This document shows positions 30,025 to 37,387 of a DNA stretch of 37,387 nt, one piece after another; position 1 is the first letter of the stretch; each line of letters starts with the position of its first letter. The notes beneath the pieces are model-generated. The model was not told the origin of the DNA. It saw nothing but the letters and a program-made list of their open reading frames with translations, and made no database searches. The DNA is from a virus: the IMG/VR virus record IMGVR_UViG_3300043773_000651, positions 1 through 37,387 of that record; one strand, 5' to 3'. A program made the position numbers and the translations under genes.

Positions 30025-30794
30025 GCTGCCTGCCTCTCAGTACGCGCCACACTCACGCGCGAGTGCTTGATGTTGTCCGCGACGTGTTGCATCAGCCCAT
30101 CGCCCTCCAGCACGTACCGATACGATTGGGTGTCGCTCACATGCCGCAGAAGGTCTTGCATCTGGAGAATGAGATTCTTCGTCGTCTTGAACGACCGCCC
30201 GTAGACGCTCACCTCGATCTCGTTCGGATCGTCGTTAGGATGTGCTCCAGCGTGCTGACGATCACGAAAAGAACAATCCATACCAAGCACCCGGAAATTG
30301 CGGTAGCCCAAAGCACTACCGACAGAAAGCGCACGAGTCCCGACAGTGGTGCCACCAAGCACCAGCGCAGCGCCCTTGTCCACGCTCGCCACATACGCCG
30401 CCTCATCGTCGGACTGGTCAGAGTGCCACAGCACAACCTCGTAGCCCTGGAGCGCATCAAACACCGCAGGGTCGCAGCATGACGCGATGAAATACGTGCA
30501 GTCCTTGTGCGGCCTCTGGAGGAACTGCGCCTTGTGCGCCCTCGGATCACACTCCACATGCGCGCGAGGCACGATGCCCGCATCGAGCAGCACATCATGC
30601 GCGCCACTCACGCTCCACACGTCACCCGCCGCAGACTCCAACGTATCCGCCAAGCTTGGCCCGTAGCAGCACAGAACCATCTCCCGGCCATGCGCAGGCA
30701 GCACCGGCAGCGTGTCAAGGCCACGCAGCAACGCCGAGCGGATGTTGACGAGTCGCGCGTCGGCGTCGAGGCAGGGTTTGAAGTGGATGGTCAT
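30021..30794 (-). CDS. DUF115 / MptE-like protein (possible glyco-modification factor)
   Basis: A 257-residue protein. LCCYGPSLADTLESAAGDVW (41-60), SGAHDVLLDAGIVPRAHVEC (63-82), GGTTVGTRALSVGSALGYRN (147-166) and GMDCSFRDRQHAG (171-183) match the DUF115 fold, which includes 6-hydroxymethylpterin diphosphokinase MptE and the flagellin sugar-transfer Maf proteins. Both use a diphosphate- or nucleotide-linked substrate. In a late phage operon the best guess is sugar or nucleotide transfer to virion or host glycans. The start at 30794 is coupled to the previous gene (TGATG). Activity is unproven. Confidence 0.72.
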   Translation of the reverse strand: MTIHFKPCLDADARLVNIRSALLRGLDTLPVLPAHGREMVLCCYGPSLADTLESAAGDVWSVSGAHDVLLDAGIVPRAHVECDPRAHKAQFLQRPHKDCTYFIASCCDPAVFDALQGYEVVLWHSDQSDDEAAYVASVDKGAALVLGGTTVGTRALSVGSALGYRNFRVLGMDCSFRDRQHAGAHPNDDPNEIEVSVYGRSFKTTKNLILQMQDLLRHVSDTQSYRYVLEGDGLMQHVADNIKHSRVSVARTERQAA

Positions 30795-31231
30795 CAGGCG
30801 ACGGTAAACGTCACGATACCGGACGCATTCCAGATGATTTTAAACTCTGTGGTGTCACCGGCAGACTGCGAACCATCGAGATTGATGTACGCCACAGGCG
30901 GATCGTTCGCGTCCGTGTCGTTGTAGATCAGCGCATGACTCGCCGTGATGCTGCCACCGCTCGCGGTCCACGTCACATCGCCCGCGTCGAAGGTCGCATC
31001 ATTCGTCGTCACCGTCGTGACGGTAACGCCGGTTAGCGTCTTGGCGTTCTGCGTGTAGCCGAATGCCGTAGACACCTGCGTTGCGCCCGATTCCGCACCC
31101 GCCTTCGTCGTGGCAGTCGCGTCAAACGTGAACGCGGTATAGAGGTTGATCACGTAGCTGTCGCCGACCGCGAAGCTGCCATCAGCGAACTTCGCTGCGG
31201 TGTGGTTGTAGAGGCTGATCGTCACTGCCAT
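30794..31231 (-). CDS. Small beta-rich virion protein (145 aa)
   Basis: A 145-residue protein with a Thr/Ala/Asp-rich beta pattern (MAVTISLYNHTAAKFADGSF at the start; AGDTTEFKIIWNASGIVTFT at the end). It lies directly after the portal gene on the late operon, 2 bases after the portal stop. A small tail or head accessory is likely. No named family. Confidence 0.68.
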   Translation of the reverse strand: MAVTISLYNHTAAKFADGSFAVGDSYVINLYTAFTFDATATTKAGAESGATQVSTAFGYTQNAKTLTGVTVTTVTTNDATFDAGDVTWTASGGSITASHALIYNDTDANDPPVAYINLDGSQSAGDTTEFKIIWNASGIVTFTVA

Positions 31232-31233
31232 GT

Positions 31234-33603
31234 TTACTGCTCCGTCAAAGTTTGGTACGTGCCATCGTCGTAATTCACCGTAAGACCAACGCGCTTACCT
31301 TCGCGCTTGTTCACGCTGTATCCGGTCATTTTTTTCTTCTTACCCAACTGCTCGACGTTTCCAGCCACAGCAATCAAACCTTTAACAAGTTCCTCCATCG
31401 ATGCCTTCATCCCGCCTAAATCTTCGGAAACATCGACAGGTTTTAGCGTCTCCATCTTCTGACGCATTTGCGTGATCGTGTCTGCAATCTGCCCCGTCAC
31501 TTGCCCAATTTGGTTGTCTGTTGACTGAACGGACATCGACTCGCGCTCTGACATCTGCATCTCGTGCGCTTGCTTCATCTGCTCGTTCTGGATGCGTTGC
31601 GCTTCGTGCGCGATCTTGAGCTTGGCCTCTTCGATCTTTGCCGCCATCTCAGCAACCTTCATCTGAGATTCGGTCGATTGCCCTTCGGCCTCAACCATGA
31701 TCTTCATTCGCTCAAGTTCAAGTTCGGCCTGCGAGACAGCTACCTCTGCCTGACGAATCGCCAAATCACCCTGAATGCGCTGATAGTTGACTTGGATCTC
31801 CGCGCCCTTCGTACGCTCGTTGCTGGCGATCTCCATTTGCTTCATCTGCGCCTGCGCCTGCAAGTCCATCTGCTTGCCATTCAATGCGCCTTGCAACTGC
31901 TGGATCATCTGCTGCGCCTGCGCGAGACGCGGATCACCCTGACCGACAAAACGCGAACCTTCGCGAAATCCAGCGTAGGTAAATATTTCCTTCACGACCT
32001 CTTCCACATTGATTCCCGAAGGCGCTTCTGCAATGATCTTGATCGCCGCCGTCACTGCGCCAACGAACTTCTGCAAGCGGGCTTGCGGGTCCGTCGCGCC
32101 TTGGCCAACGTTCACAGTGAGAAACACTTCCTGATTCAGCAGGTCGTCGGTGACTTGCGAGATGCCGAATCGCTGAAATAGCTTGGCCTTCTTGCCCGCA
32201 ATGGCGAGTACGTGTTGATCCGTCTCATACGCCTGCTCAAGCAACACCATTTGCCGCAGCGTAGGCTCGACCCACGTTTCAATAAACGTCCGCAACAGGT
32301 ATTCGGTCATCACGGATGCGCCCTGAGCGATCATCCGCATACCGCCCACTGTCTCGTTCAGGGAGCGATTCGATTGCACCGACGAACCGGAAAAGTTGCC
32401 CACCAGTTCATCGAAATCGACGTTGAGCCTATCCTGCTCCATGTAGGCCGACGACGTGACATCAGGCCAATTCGATTCCTGCACGTCCGTCTTCGGATCG
32501 TTCATGAACGTGACACCACCGGGCACGTTCCGCAGGAGCGATGCGGTGTCGACTTGGCGTCCACGAGCGACAAACCATCGCTTGTTCAGCACGAGCTTGA
32601 CGTTATCAAGCCGCTGATTAGCGATCTCGTTGACTTCCACTTGAAGCGGTCGAGATAGCTGCGCCACGCCATGCGGCAGTGCCTTGTGCGTCTCGATGAT
32701 GGCATTGCCGATGACGTAAGGGCGCACACCGTGGAAGTACACTTCCTCAATTGGCTTGGGGTCCGTCAGCATTTCTTCTTTGCCAAGCATGAAGAAACAC
32801 TTTTCCCCATCAGGCTCGCGCAGGAACACCTTCAGCACGTACACCAGCGAATAGTCCGTGATCGGACGATCCATGTCGGTGTGCGGGTCTAGTTGCCCCT
32901 TACCCTCTCGGAGTCTGCGCGTCGTGTCCGTGGACATGACCGACTCCGGCAACGCACGCTGAAAGTATTCGTCTCCCAGGTTCTTCCACTTGGGCCTGCC
33001 TGTCTTGTCGTCCGTCTGCTTCATCATCGTTCGAACGTCAGTGACGTACATCGGGATAATGTCGATGAAGAACGGAGACGTGCCTACCGGGTCAATCCAT
33101 GACGCCGCAGGATCGATGCGGATGTTCTCAATTGGGCGAAGATCGATACACGGGCGATCCTTGACGACGCGATCCCCGAGTTTCTTGTATTCCCAATAGT
33201 TGTAGCTACAGACCACGCCTGTCGTCTGCGCATCCTGCAAGGCACCCATGCAGGTCTTGAACCACGGGATCGACTTGTTTAGCCGGTATTGCAGCAACGC
33301 CTTAGTCGCCTCGGCAGAAGCTACCGCATACGCATTGTCCTCATCGTCCGCGCTTACAAGTACAACATCCTCATTCGCAAACAAGGCAATGCTCGCAGCC
33401 GCCTCGTTCTTGCGAATAATCGTGCGCGTCTTCGGGCGAAATATCTTCGACCGTGCCTTGTAATCTTCGGCAAGGTACTTCGACCCAGGTGCATGCTCGT
33501 TTTGGAACGCACGGATGCCGTACTCCCAATGCTTGCGGTAGTTCTGGTCGACGTAGGTCGTCGATGCGTCGAATGCGTCTTGTGCAGCTTTGAGATAGTT
33601 CAT
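31234..33603 (-). CDS. Portal protein (P22-like, with C-terminal coiled coil)
   Basis: A 789-residue portal. PKTRTIIRKNEAAASIALFA (56-75), CSYNYWEYKKLGDRVVKDRP, ENIRIDPAASWIDPVGTSPF and NRSLNETVGGMRMIAQGASV are landmarks of the podovirus portal family. The C-terminal 230 residues form a long Gln/Glu/Lys coiled coil (MEIASNERTKGAEIQVNYQR, AEMAAKIEEAKLKIAHEAQR), as in the barrel of P22 gp1 (725 residues), here longer. Twelve copies would form the DNA gate at one capsid vertex. The ATG at 33603 has GGAAGG 6 bases upstream. Confidence 0.9.
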   Translation of the reverse strand: MNYLKAAQDAFDASTTYVDQNYRKHWEYGIRAFQNEHAPGSKYLAEDYKARSKIFRPKTRTIIRKNEAAASIALFANEDVVLVSADDEDNAYAVASAEATKALLQYRLNKSIPWFKTCMGALQDAQTTGVVCSYNYWEYKKLGDRVVKDRPCIDLRPIENIRIDPAASWIDPVGTSPFFIDIIPMYVTDVRTMMKQTDDKTGRPKWKNLGDEYFQRALPESVMSTDTTRRLREGKGQLDPHTDMDRPITDYSLVYVLKVFLREPDGEKCFFMLGKEEMLTDPKPIEEVYFHGVRPYVIGNAIIETHKALPHGVAQLSRPLQVEVNEIANQRLDNVKLVLNKRWFVARGRQVDTASLLRNVPGGVTFMNDPKTDVQESNWPDVTSSAYMEQDRLNVDFDELVGNFSGSSVQSNRSLNETVGGMRMIAQGASVMTEYLLRTFIETWVEPTLRQMVLLEQAYETDQHVLAIAGKKAKLFQRFGISQVTDDLLNQEVFLTVNVGQGATDPQARLQKFVGAVTAAIKIIAEAPSGINVEEVVKEIFTYAGFREGSRFVGQGDPRLAQAQQMIQQLQGALNGKQMDLQAQAQMKQMEIASNERTKGAEIQVNYQRIQGDLAIRQAEVAVSQAELELERMKIMVEAEGQSTESQMKVAEMAAKIEEAKLKIAHEAQRIQNEQMKQAHEMQMSERESMSVQSTDNQIGQVTGQIADTITQMRQKMETLKPVDVSEDLGGMKASMEELVKGLIAVAGNVEQLGKKKKMTGYSVNKREGKRVGLTVNYDDGTYQTLTEQ

Positions 33604-33676
33604 ACTGCCTTCCAGCGCCTCACGGCGTTAGGGGTGTAGCGGGCGCATCACTGCGTTGCGCTACGGTTCTTGCGTT
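33604..33676 (-). other. 73-bp leader between tailspike and portal genes
   Basis: The longest gap inside the late operon. On the minus strand it holds GTAGCG...CGCTAC (33636-33664) and a small CGCC-GTGA-GGCG hairpin just before the portal ribosome site GGAAGG. It may serve as an mRNA leader or processing site. No clear promoter is visible. Confidence 0.4.
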
Positions 33677-35284
33677 CTATGGTCCTGCTATTGCCCTCGT
33701 CAACGCCACACTGCGCGGCGCTTCGTAGTTATAAGCACCGATGGTCGGATTGATGACGCTCATGCGTTTCCCGTTCATGTGCCGCGCTCCGGCGAGGTAG
33801 GTTGCGGCTCCGATGAGGGGAGAACCCTCGCGGGGACGATAGCCGGAGTCGAGGAGAGGATCTTCATCGACCGTGCTGTTAGCACCCTGAGATATGCCGG
33901 AATAGGCAGTGTCCGATCCAAACACCCAACTGAAGTCCTCATCGATACTTGGATTCGACCCAAATGAGTATCCAGTCTGGCAGTCTATGAATACGTTGTT
34001 TCGAGCCGTCACACTCCCGGTAAGCGCATCGGTTCCAATTCGGGTAATCCCGATCTCGCATCGAACAAACGTGTTGTTGAGAAAGCGATTGGCGAATTCG
34101 ACATTACGACCGAAACTACCTCCCCGGTAGCAGTCAGTGACCACGTTGCCTGAGTACGTGGCGCTGTTGCAATCCCAGAATGCTAGGGCCGTTCCGCTGT
34201 TGTTTATCCCCGTGCTCACAAGGTCGCTAATTCGGTTGGAAAAAGCCGCACCACCTTGCGTTAGGTTGTCAAAGAAAATGCCGTTTCCGTCGATAGGGAA
34301 TCCACCTTGATAGGCGCTCAATACCGTTCCGCTGCGGACGGACCTGATGTCGTTGTCGTATATTCTAGGATTGATATTCTTGGCCGTCTGAATCCCAGCG
34401 CCAGAAACGTACACCGAATCGACGACGTTGTTATGGCACTCCGGGGCGGTAAACCCGCTGAACGAGATTCCGCCCAGAGCACCAACAGACGTGCCGGCAG
34501 GCACACCATTCCTAGCAACAGTATTGCCTCGGATCACCAATCCCTTGGAGTACAACACAATCGGCGTAGTCGTGTCGGCTTGCCCAGACCGAATCCACAT
34601 CCCGCCACCACTATCCGTGATGGTGTTGTCCTCAATCATCACGCCATCGAAAGTGCAAGTATCATAACCGGACGACTCTACGCTGATGCGTATGCCGAGG
34701 TCTGCACACCGCTCCAGTTTGTTTCGACGGACAATGTAATTGCTCATCGTTAGGCTTGCGGAGTTTGGTAGATGCGATATGCCTCGCCCGTTCGATCCCC
34801 TCGTGCCACCTATATCGTGAATGTAGTTATCTTCGATGACAACGTTCTGGAATGCAATCGATGAGTCAAGAGAAATACCGCCACTCCCCCCGCTTATGTC
34901 ACATCGTCGAATAACAGGATTCTGAGCGAGGTTTGTATACACAACACTTCCGAGCGAGCCAGTTCTCACGATAGTTAGATCCTCGGTCGTCGTGTAGTTT
35001 CTTCCTGGGTAATAGTTCGCCCCATCAAGCGCAATTACCCCTGGCGCATATTCGCTCGCACCAGAAATGATTGCTGGCGCAGTGATGCTGGAAGCTCCGT
35101 GTGCGCCGACAGTGAGCGAACCGCCAGATTGCGTGAACGTGCCGTGCAATATCAGGGTGTCACCGCCGATCACGCCGCCAGCACCCCACACAATTGAAGC
35201 CCATCCCTGCCACGCATTCGCGTAGCTGATCCCTGCGTTTGTTCCACCGTGGGATGCATCAGGTCTAACGTGCCAAGTTGCCAT
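33677..35284 (-). CDS. Tailspike-like parallel beta-helix protein 2 (535 aa)
   Basis: A 535-residue right-handed beta-helix protein. After MATWHVRPDASHGG come repeated short N/V/I strands with GN and DN turns (VVIEDNYIHDIGG, YIVRRNKLERCADLGIRI, LVIRGNTVARNG, NRFLNNTFVRCE), typical of pectate-lyase-like tailspikes that bind or cut surface polysaccharides. No catalytic residues can be fixed. The final 60 residues (DPLLDSGYRPREGSPLIGAA, GARHMNGKRMSVINPTIGAY) are shared with the neighbouring spike. Start junction TAAGCGATGGC is identical to the other spike's. Confidence 0.82.
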   Translation of the reverse strand: MATWHVRPDASHGGTNAGISYANAWQGWASIVWGAGGVIGGDTLILHGTFTQSGGSLTVGAHGASSITAPAIISGASEYAPGVIALDGANYYPGRNYTTTEDLTIVRTGSLGSVVYTNLAQNPVIRRCDISGGSGGISLDSSIAFQNVVIEDNYIHDIGGTRGSNGRGISHLPNSASLTMSNYIVRRNKLERCADLGIRISVESSGYDTCTFDGVMIEDNTITDSGGGMWIRSGQADTTTPIVLYSKGLVIRGNTVARNGVPAGTSVGALGGISFSGFTAPECHNNVVDSVYVSGAGIQTAKNINPRIYDNDIRSVRSGTVLSAYQGGFPIDGNGIFFDNLTQGGAAFSNRISDLVSTGINNSGTALAFWDCNSATYSGNVVTDCYRGGSFGRNVEFANRFLNNTFVRCEIGITRIGTDALTGSVTARNNVFIDCQTGYSFGSNPSIDEDFSWVFGSDTAYSGISQGANSTVDEDPLLDSGYRPREGSPLIGAATYLAGARHMNGKRMSVINPTIGAYNYEAPRSVALTRAIAGP

Positions 35285-35287
35285 CGC

Positions 35288-36835
35288 TTACCCCACCATC
35301 CGCACGCTGCGGCCATCAGCCACACTACGAGCCTCGTAATACCCATGCGCCCCAATCGTCGGCGATACCACGGACATCCGTTTGCCGCCGTAGTGGCGTG
35401 CACCGGGGATGTAGGTTGCGTTATTACGGCAGGGTGAGGCGGCAGTGGGGCGGTAGGCCGAGTCTAGGAGGGGGTCGAGTAGTATCCCGTTTGCGCCGGT
35501 CGTACTTACATTTTCGCGTGCCCCGCCGCCGTTCCCATACACACAGTTGTAGTCGTCGTCTATTGTGTAGCTCGGGCTGGACGACGAAATGCCGTAACCC
35601 TCGTTCAGAAGAAATATGTTGTTCCGAAGGTAGTTGCCCGTGCCTCCCGATGCCGCGCGGAATCCCTGCTCACCGTTCAACGCAATCGTGCTGTTGTATA
35701 AACTGGTGTTTTTTCCCGCCAGAGCGTAGACCCCCTGCTTTGCGTTACGGACTGACACAATTCCAGAAAGTATTGCCGCCTGGGAAATATGAGTTGTCCA
35801 CCCTGCCCCTTGGTTGTCTCGGGACACGCAGCCGACATAGGTTGCGAACTGCGTAAGATCATCGGTTCCGAATCCGTGACCCTCGTTCCCATCGCTGTCG
35901 ATGGTGCCCCATACCTCGCATGCGTCAAAGCGAGCGTTTACCGGAAGGTAAGCGGCATATACCCCCGCCGCACTTGGCGCAGCACCTACGTTTATTTCAA
36001 GAGTGTTGCTTCCACCGGTATAAAACTGACCCGCACTCGGAGGACTTGAAGCAGTGGGAGTAAGCCAAAAATATCCGTTCTGATTTGCGCAGTACACCGC
36101 AAGCCATGTAGTGATTGTCGTCTGAAACAATGCAGTTGTACTGATTGTGGCTTGATATGCTCCACCACTCGTCGCTGTCCACGATCCAGCAGAGGCGACC
36201 AACGCCCGACTATGTGATGTGCCTATGCCATGAGACGGAGACGTAAGCCCGTTATTCCACGCTCGGCAGTTGCGTATGAGTACATTTTGCGTGTTATCCC
36301 GTACCTTAATGCCGTGTCCGTTGTTATCGAACGCATCGCATCCGTCGATGATGACGTTTGAGATTAAGCCGCCATCTTTCGCACAGCCAATGCGAATACC
36401 GTCTTTCCCGCCCTGATTTAACTTGTTTGTTTCATATGCTCGACAACCCTCGATCAATACATTACTGATCGTGACTCCAGACTGGGATTCCACTACGATG
36501 CCATCAGCAGGCGTGTTCGTCACATCAAGATCACGGATGATAAGTCGCCCGCCGCCGCTTACCTGCTTGACGTAAATCGGGTTGTAGTTGCTTTCCCCGC
36601 CAGAGAGTATCGGATTAGCTCCTTCCCCATACGCATCAATGAGTGTCACTAAGCCGCCATTGATCGTAACGTTAAGCCGAGTGCCCGACGTTAGAACCTT
36701 GGATGTACCGCGCTTTACCCGGATTCGATCCCCGGACGTTATCGATGACACAAATGGAGCGAAACTGTTGTACGGTGATAATTCCGTCCCTGTGCCGTTG
36801 CTCAAGGCAGCTAGGTCCACAAAGTATTCAGCCAT
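35288..36835 (-). CDS. Tailspike-like parallel beta-helix protein 1 (515 aa)
   Basis: A 515-residue beta-helix protein. Strand repeats include VTISNVLIEGCRAYETNKLN, LISNVIIDGCDAFDNNGHGI and NVLIRNCRAWNNG, interrupted by an extra domain (about 210-300, SWTATSGGAYQATISTTALF to AAGVYAAYLPVNARF). The C-terminus (DPLLDSAYRPTAASPCRNNA, GARHYGGKRMSVVSPTIGAH) matches the next spike. It probably recognises or degrades host O-antigen or capsule. It carries no head-binding P22-type N-domain, so attachment to the tail would be through the tail protein or the shared end. It precedes the other spike by 3 bases. Confidence 0.82.
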   Translation of the reverse strand: MAEYFVDLAALSNGTGTELSPYNSFAPFVSSITSGDRIRVKRGTSKVLTSGTRLNVTINGGLVTLIDAYGEGANPILSGGESNYNPIYVKQVSGGGRLIIRDLDVTNTPADGIVVESQSGVTISNVLIEGCRAYETNKLNQGGKDGIRIGCAKDGGLISNVIIDGCDAFDNNGHGIKVRDNTQNVLIRNCRAWNNGLTSPSHGIGTSHSRALVASAGSWTATSGGAYQATISTTALFQTTITTWLAVYCANQNGYFWLTPTASSPPSAGQFYTGGSNTLEINVGAAPSAAGVYAAYLPVNARFDACEVWGTIDSDGNEGHGFGTDDLTQFATYVGCVSRDNQGAGWTTHISQAAILSGIVSVRNAKQGVYALAGKNTSLYNSTIALNGEQGFRAASGGTGNYLRNNIFLLNEGYGISSSSPSYTIDDDYNCVYGNGGGARENVSTTGANGILLDPLLDSAYRPTAASPCRNNATYIPGARHYGGKRMSVVSPTIGAHGYYEARSVADGRSVRMVG

Positions 36836-36838
36836 CGC

Positions 36839-37249
36839 TTACGTCGCCAACGTCGAGCCAGCACCAAGCTGTACGAGCAGCGCCACAGATCCCGTCGCAC
36901 TGGCCTGGAAGTCCAGATACGCACCCGTCGCACACGAAATCCCAATCCCGCCGAAGTGATACACACCAACCGCCGTAGCGGCGGGAATAATAAACTTGAG
37001 AGTGCCCGCGTCGGTCAGCCCATCGTCGACGTGGATTGCTGCCGTAGCTGTCACCACCGACACGACGTAGCCGACGATTCGGCATGGGCCGGTGACTTGT
37101 AGGCCGTCGGCCGTACGGACGACGCAGAGATCGGCGGGGATGCTGCTGTTGACTACATCAAAGTCCGAATCCTGGCCCGGAGTGATCGCCGCGTCAGCAA
37201 CCGGCAAGTGGTCAACGATTTCCCCGTCATGAGTCCTAATGCCCGCCAT
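36839..37249 (-). CDS. Small beta-rich tail protein (136 aa)
   Basis: A 136-residue protein starting MAGIRTHDGEIVDHLPVADA and continuing with a beta-sandwich-like pattern (GVYHFGGIGISCATGAYLDF, GSVALLVQLGAGSTL). It is common in phage tail regions without a known role. The ATG at 37249 overlaps the end of the preceding, truncated gene by 14 bases. It is likely a tail fibre base or spike adaptor. The stop is followed within 3 bases by the spike 1 start. Confidence 0.65.
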   Translation of the reverse strand: MAGIRTHDGEIVDHLPVADAAITPGQDSDFDVVNSSIPADLCVVRTADGLQVTGPCRIVGYVVSVVTATAAIHVDDGLTDAGTLKFIIPAATAVGVYHFGGIGISCATGAYLDFQASATGSVALLVQLGAGSTLAT

Positions 37250-37387
37250 TTGGTTGCCACCTTTCCGCTATGCCATCCACGTGGCGAACCGTCTCGCCCG
37301 TATTCAACCCTCGGCGCAGATTGCACCGCTCCAGAAACTCACCCGCCGCAAACTTCACCTTGCGCTTGAAAATCGCCGCGTCATGGT
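37236..37387 (-). CDS. C-terminus of an upstream gene (5' end outside window)
   Basis: The reading frame enters at the right edge and runs 49 codons to TAG at 37236. The visible part, rich in charged residues (AAIFKRKVKFAAGEFLERCN, then GETVRHVDGIAERW), is predicted helical. It is too short to identify; a terminase or packaging protein would be expected here. It overlaps the next gene by 14 bases. Confidence 0.55.
   Translation of the reverse strand, partial: HDAAIFKRKVKFAAGEFLERCNLRRGLNTGETVRHVDGIAERWQPNGGH

Noticed and set aside
1-37387. Diversity-generating retroelement or reverse transcriptase
   Set aside because: Looked for because the phage has multiple spike-like proteins; no reverse transcriptase-like frame or template repeat was seen.

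Overview
The window is almost entirely one temperate, tailed-phage genome of the short-tailed (podovirus-like) type, moderately GC-rich (estimated near 57-60%, not computed). It probably infects a beta- or gammaproteobacterium: the lysis genes are of Gram-negative type (holin, T4-type lysozyme, Rz/Rz1 spanins), and a short DUF4224-like gene sits in front of the integrase, as is common in such prophages. There is no host housekeeping gene, tRNA, rRNA or CRISPR array, and no gene-free stretch longer than about 165 bases. Both ends cut through minus-strand genes. No terminase is visible and is expected beyond the right edge, upstream of the structural genes.

Layout. (1) 1-6096, minus strand: the early lytic/replication operon, running leftward from a Cro-like regulator through small DNA-binding proteins, SSB, a PD-(D/E)XK-like protein, a DUF1376 replication protein and a T7/Twinkle-like primase-helicase to a ParB-like protein. 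A candidate origin (heptamer array plus 12-bp iterons) lies inside the DUF1376 gene. (2) 6097-7079: the control region, with two plus-strand regulatory genes, a terminator and two pairs of GCAG-N4-CTGC palindromes. (3) 7080-12360, plus strand: an unbroken chain of short overlapping orphan genes, then a RecE-like exonuclease with a partner protein, a DUF4224-like gene, a tyrosine integrase, and an HNH protein that carries an integrase-like N-terminal domain. (4) 12361-12522: a convergent gap, the best place for attP. (5) 12523-14454, minus: lysis. (6) 14499-37387, minus: virion genes. Read in the direction of transcription these are a tail protein, two beta-helix tailspikes, portal, small virion proteins, a DUF115/MptE-like protein, two tandem paralogues, a repeat protein with a probable -1 frameshift, scaffold, N4-gp56-type capsid, a methyltransferase-GT9 fusion, P22 gp4- and gp10-like tail-machine proteins, and three large internal or ejection proteins.

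How it works together (inference). Repressor bound at the paired operators would silence both the leftward replication operon and the rightward recombination/integration operon. On induction, replication starts within the DUF1376 gene, and late transcription from the right builds a P22-like particle with an N4-type capsid fold. Two sugar-related genes inside the late operon suggest modification of the virion or of host surface glycans. The features most worth following up are the operator pairs, the intragenic origin, the integrase-domain/HNH fusion, the A11 frameshift and the MTase-GT9 plus DUF115 pair.
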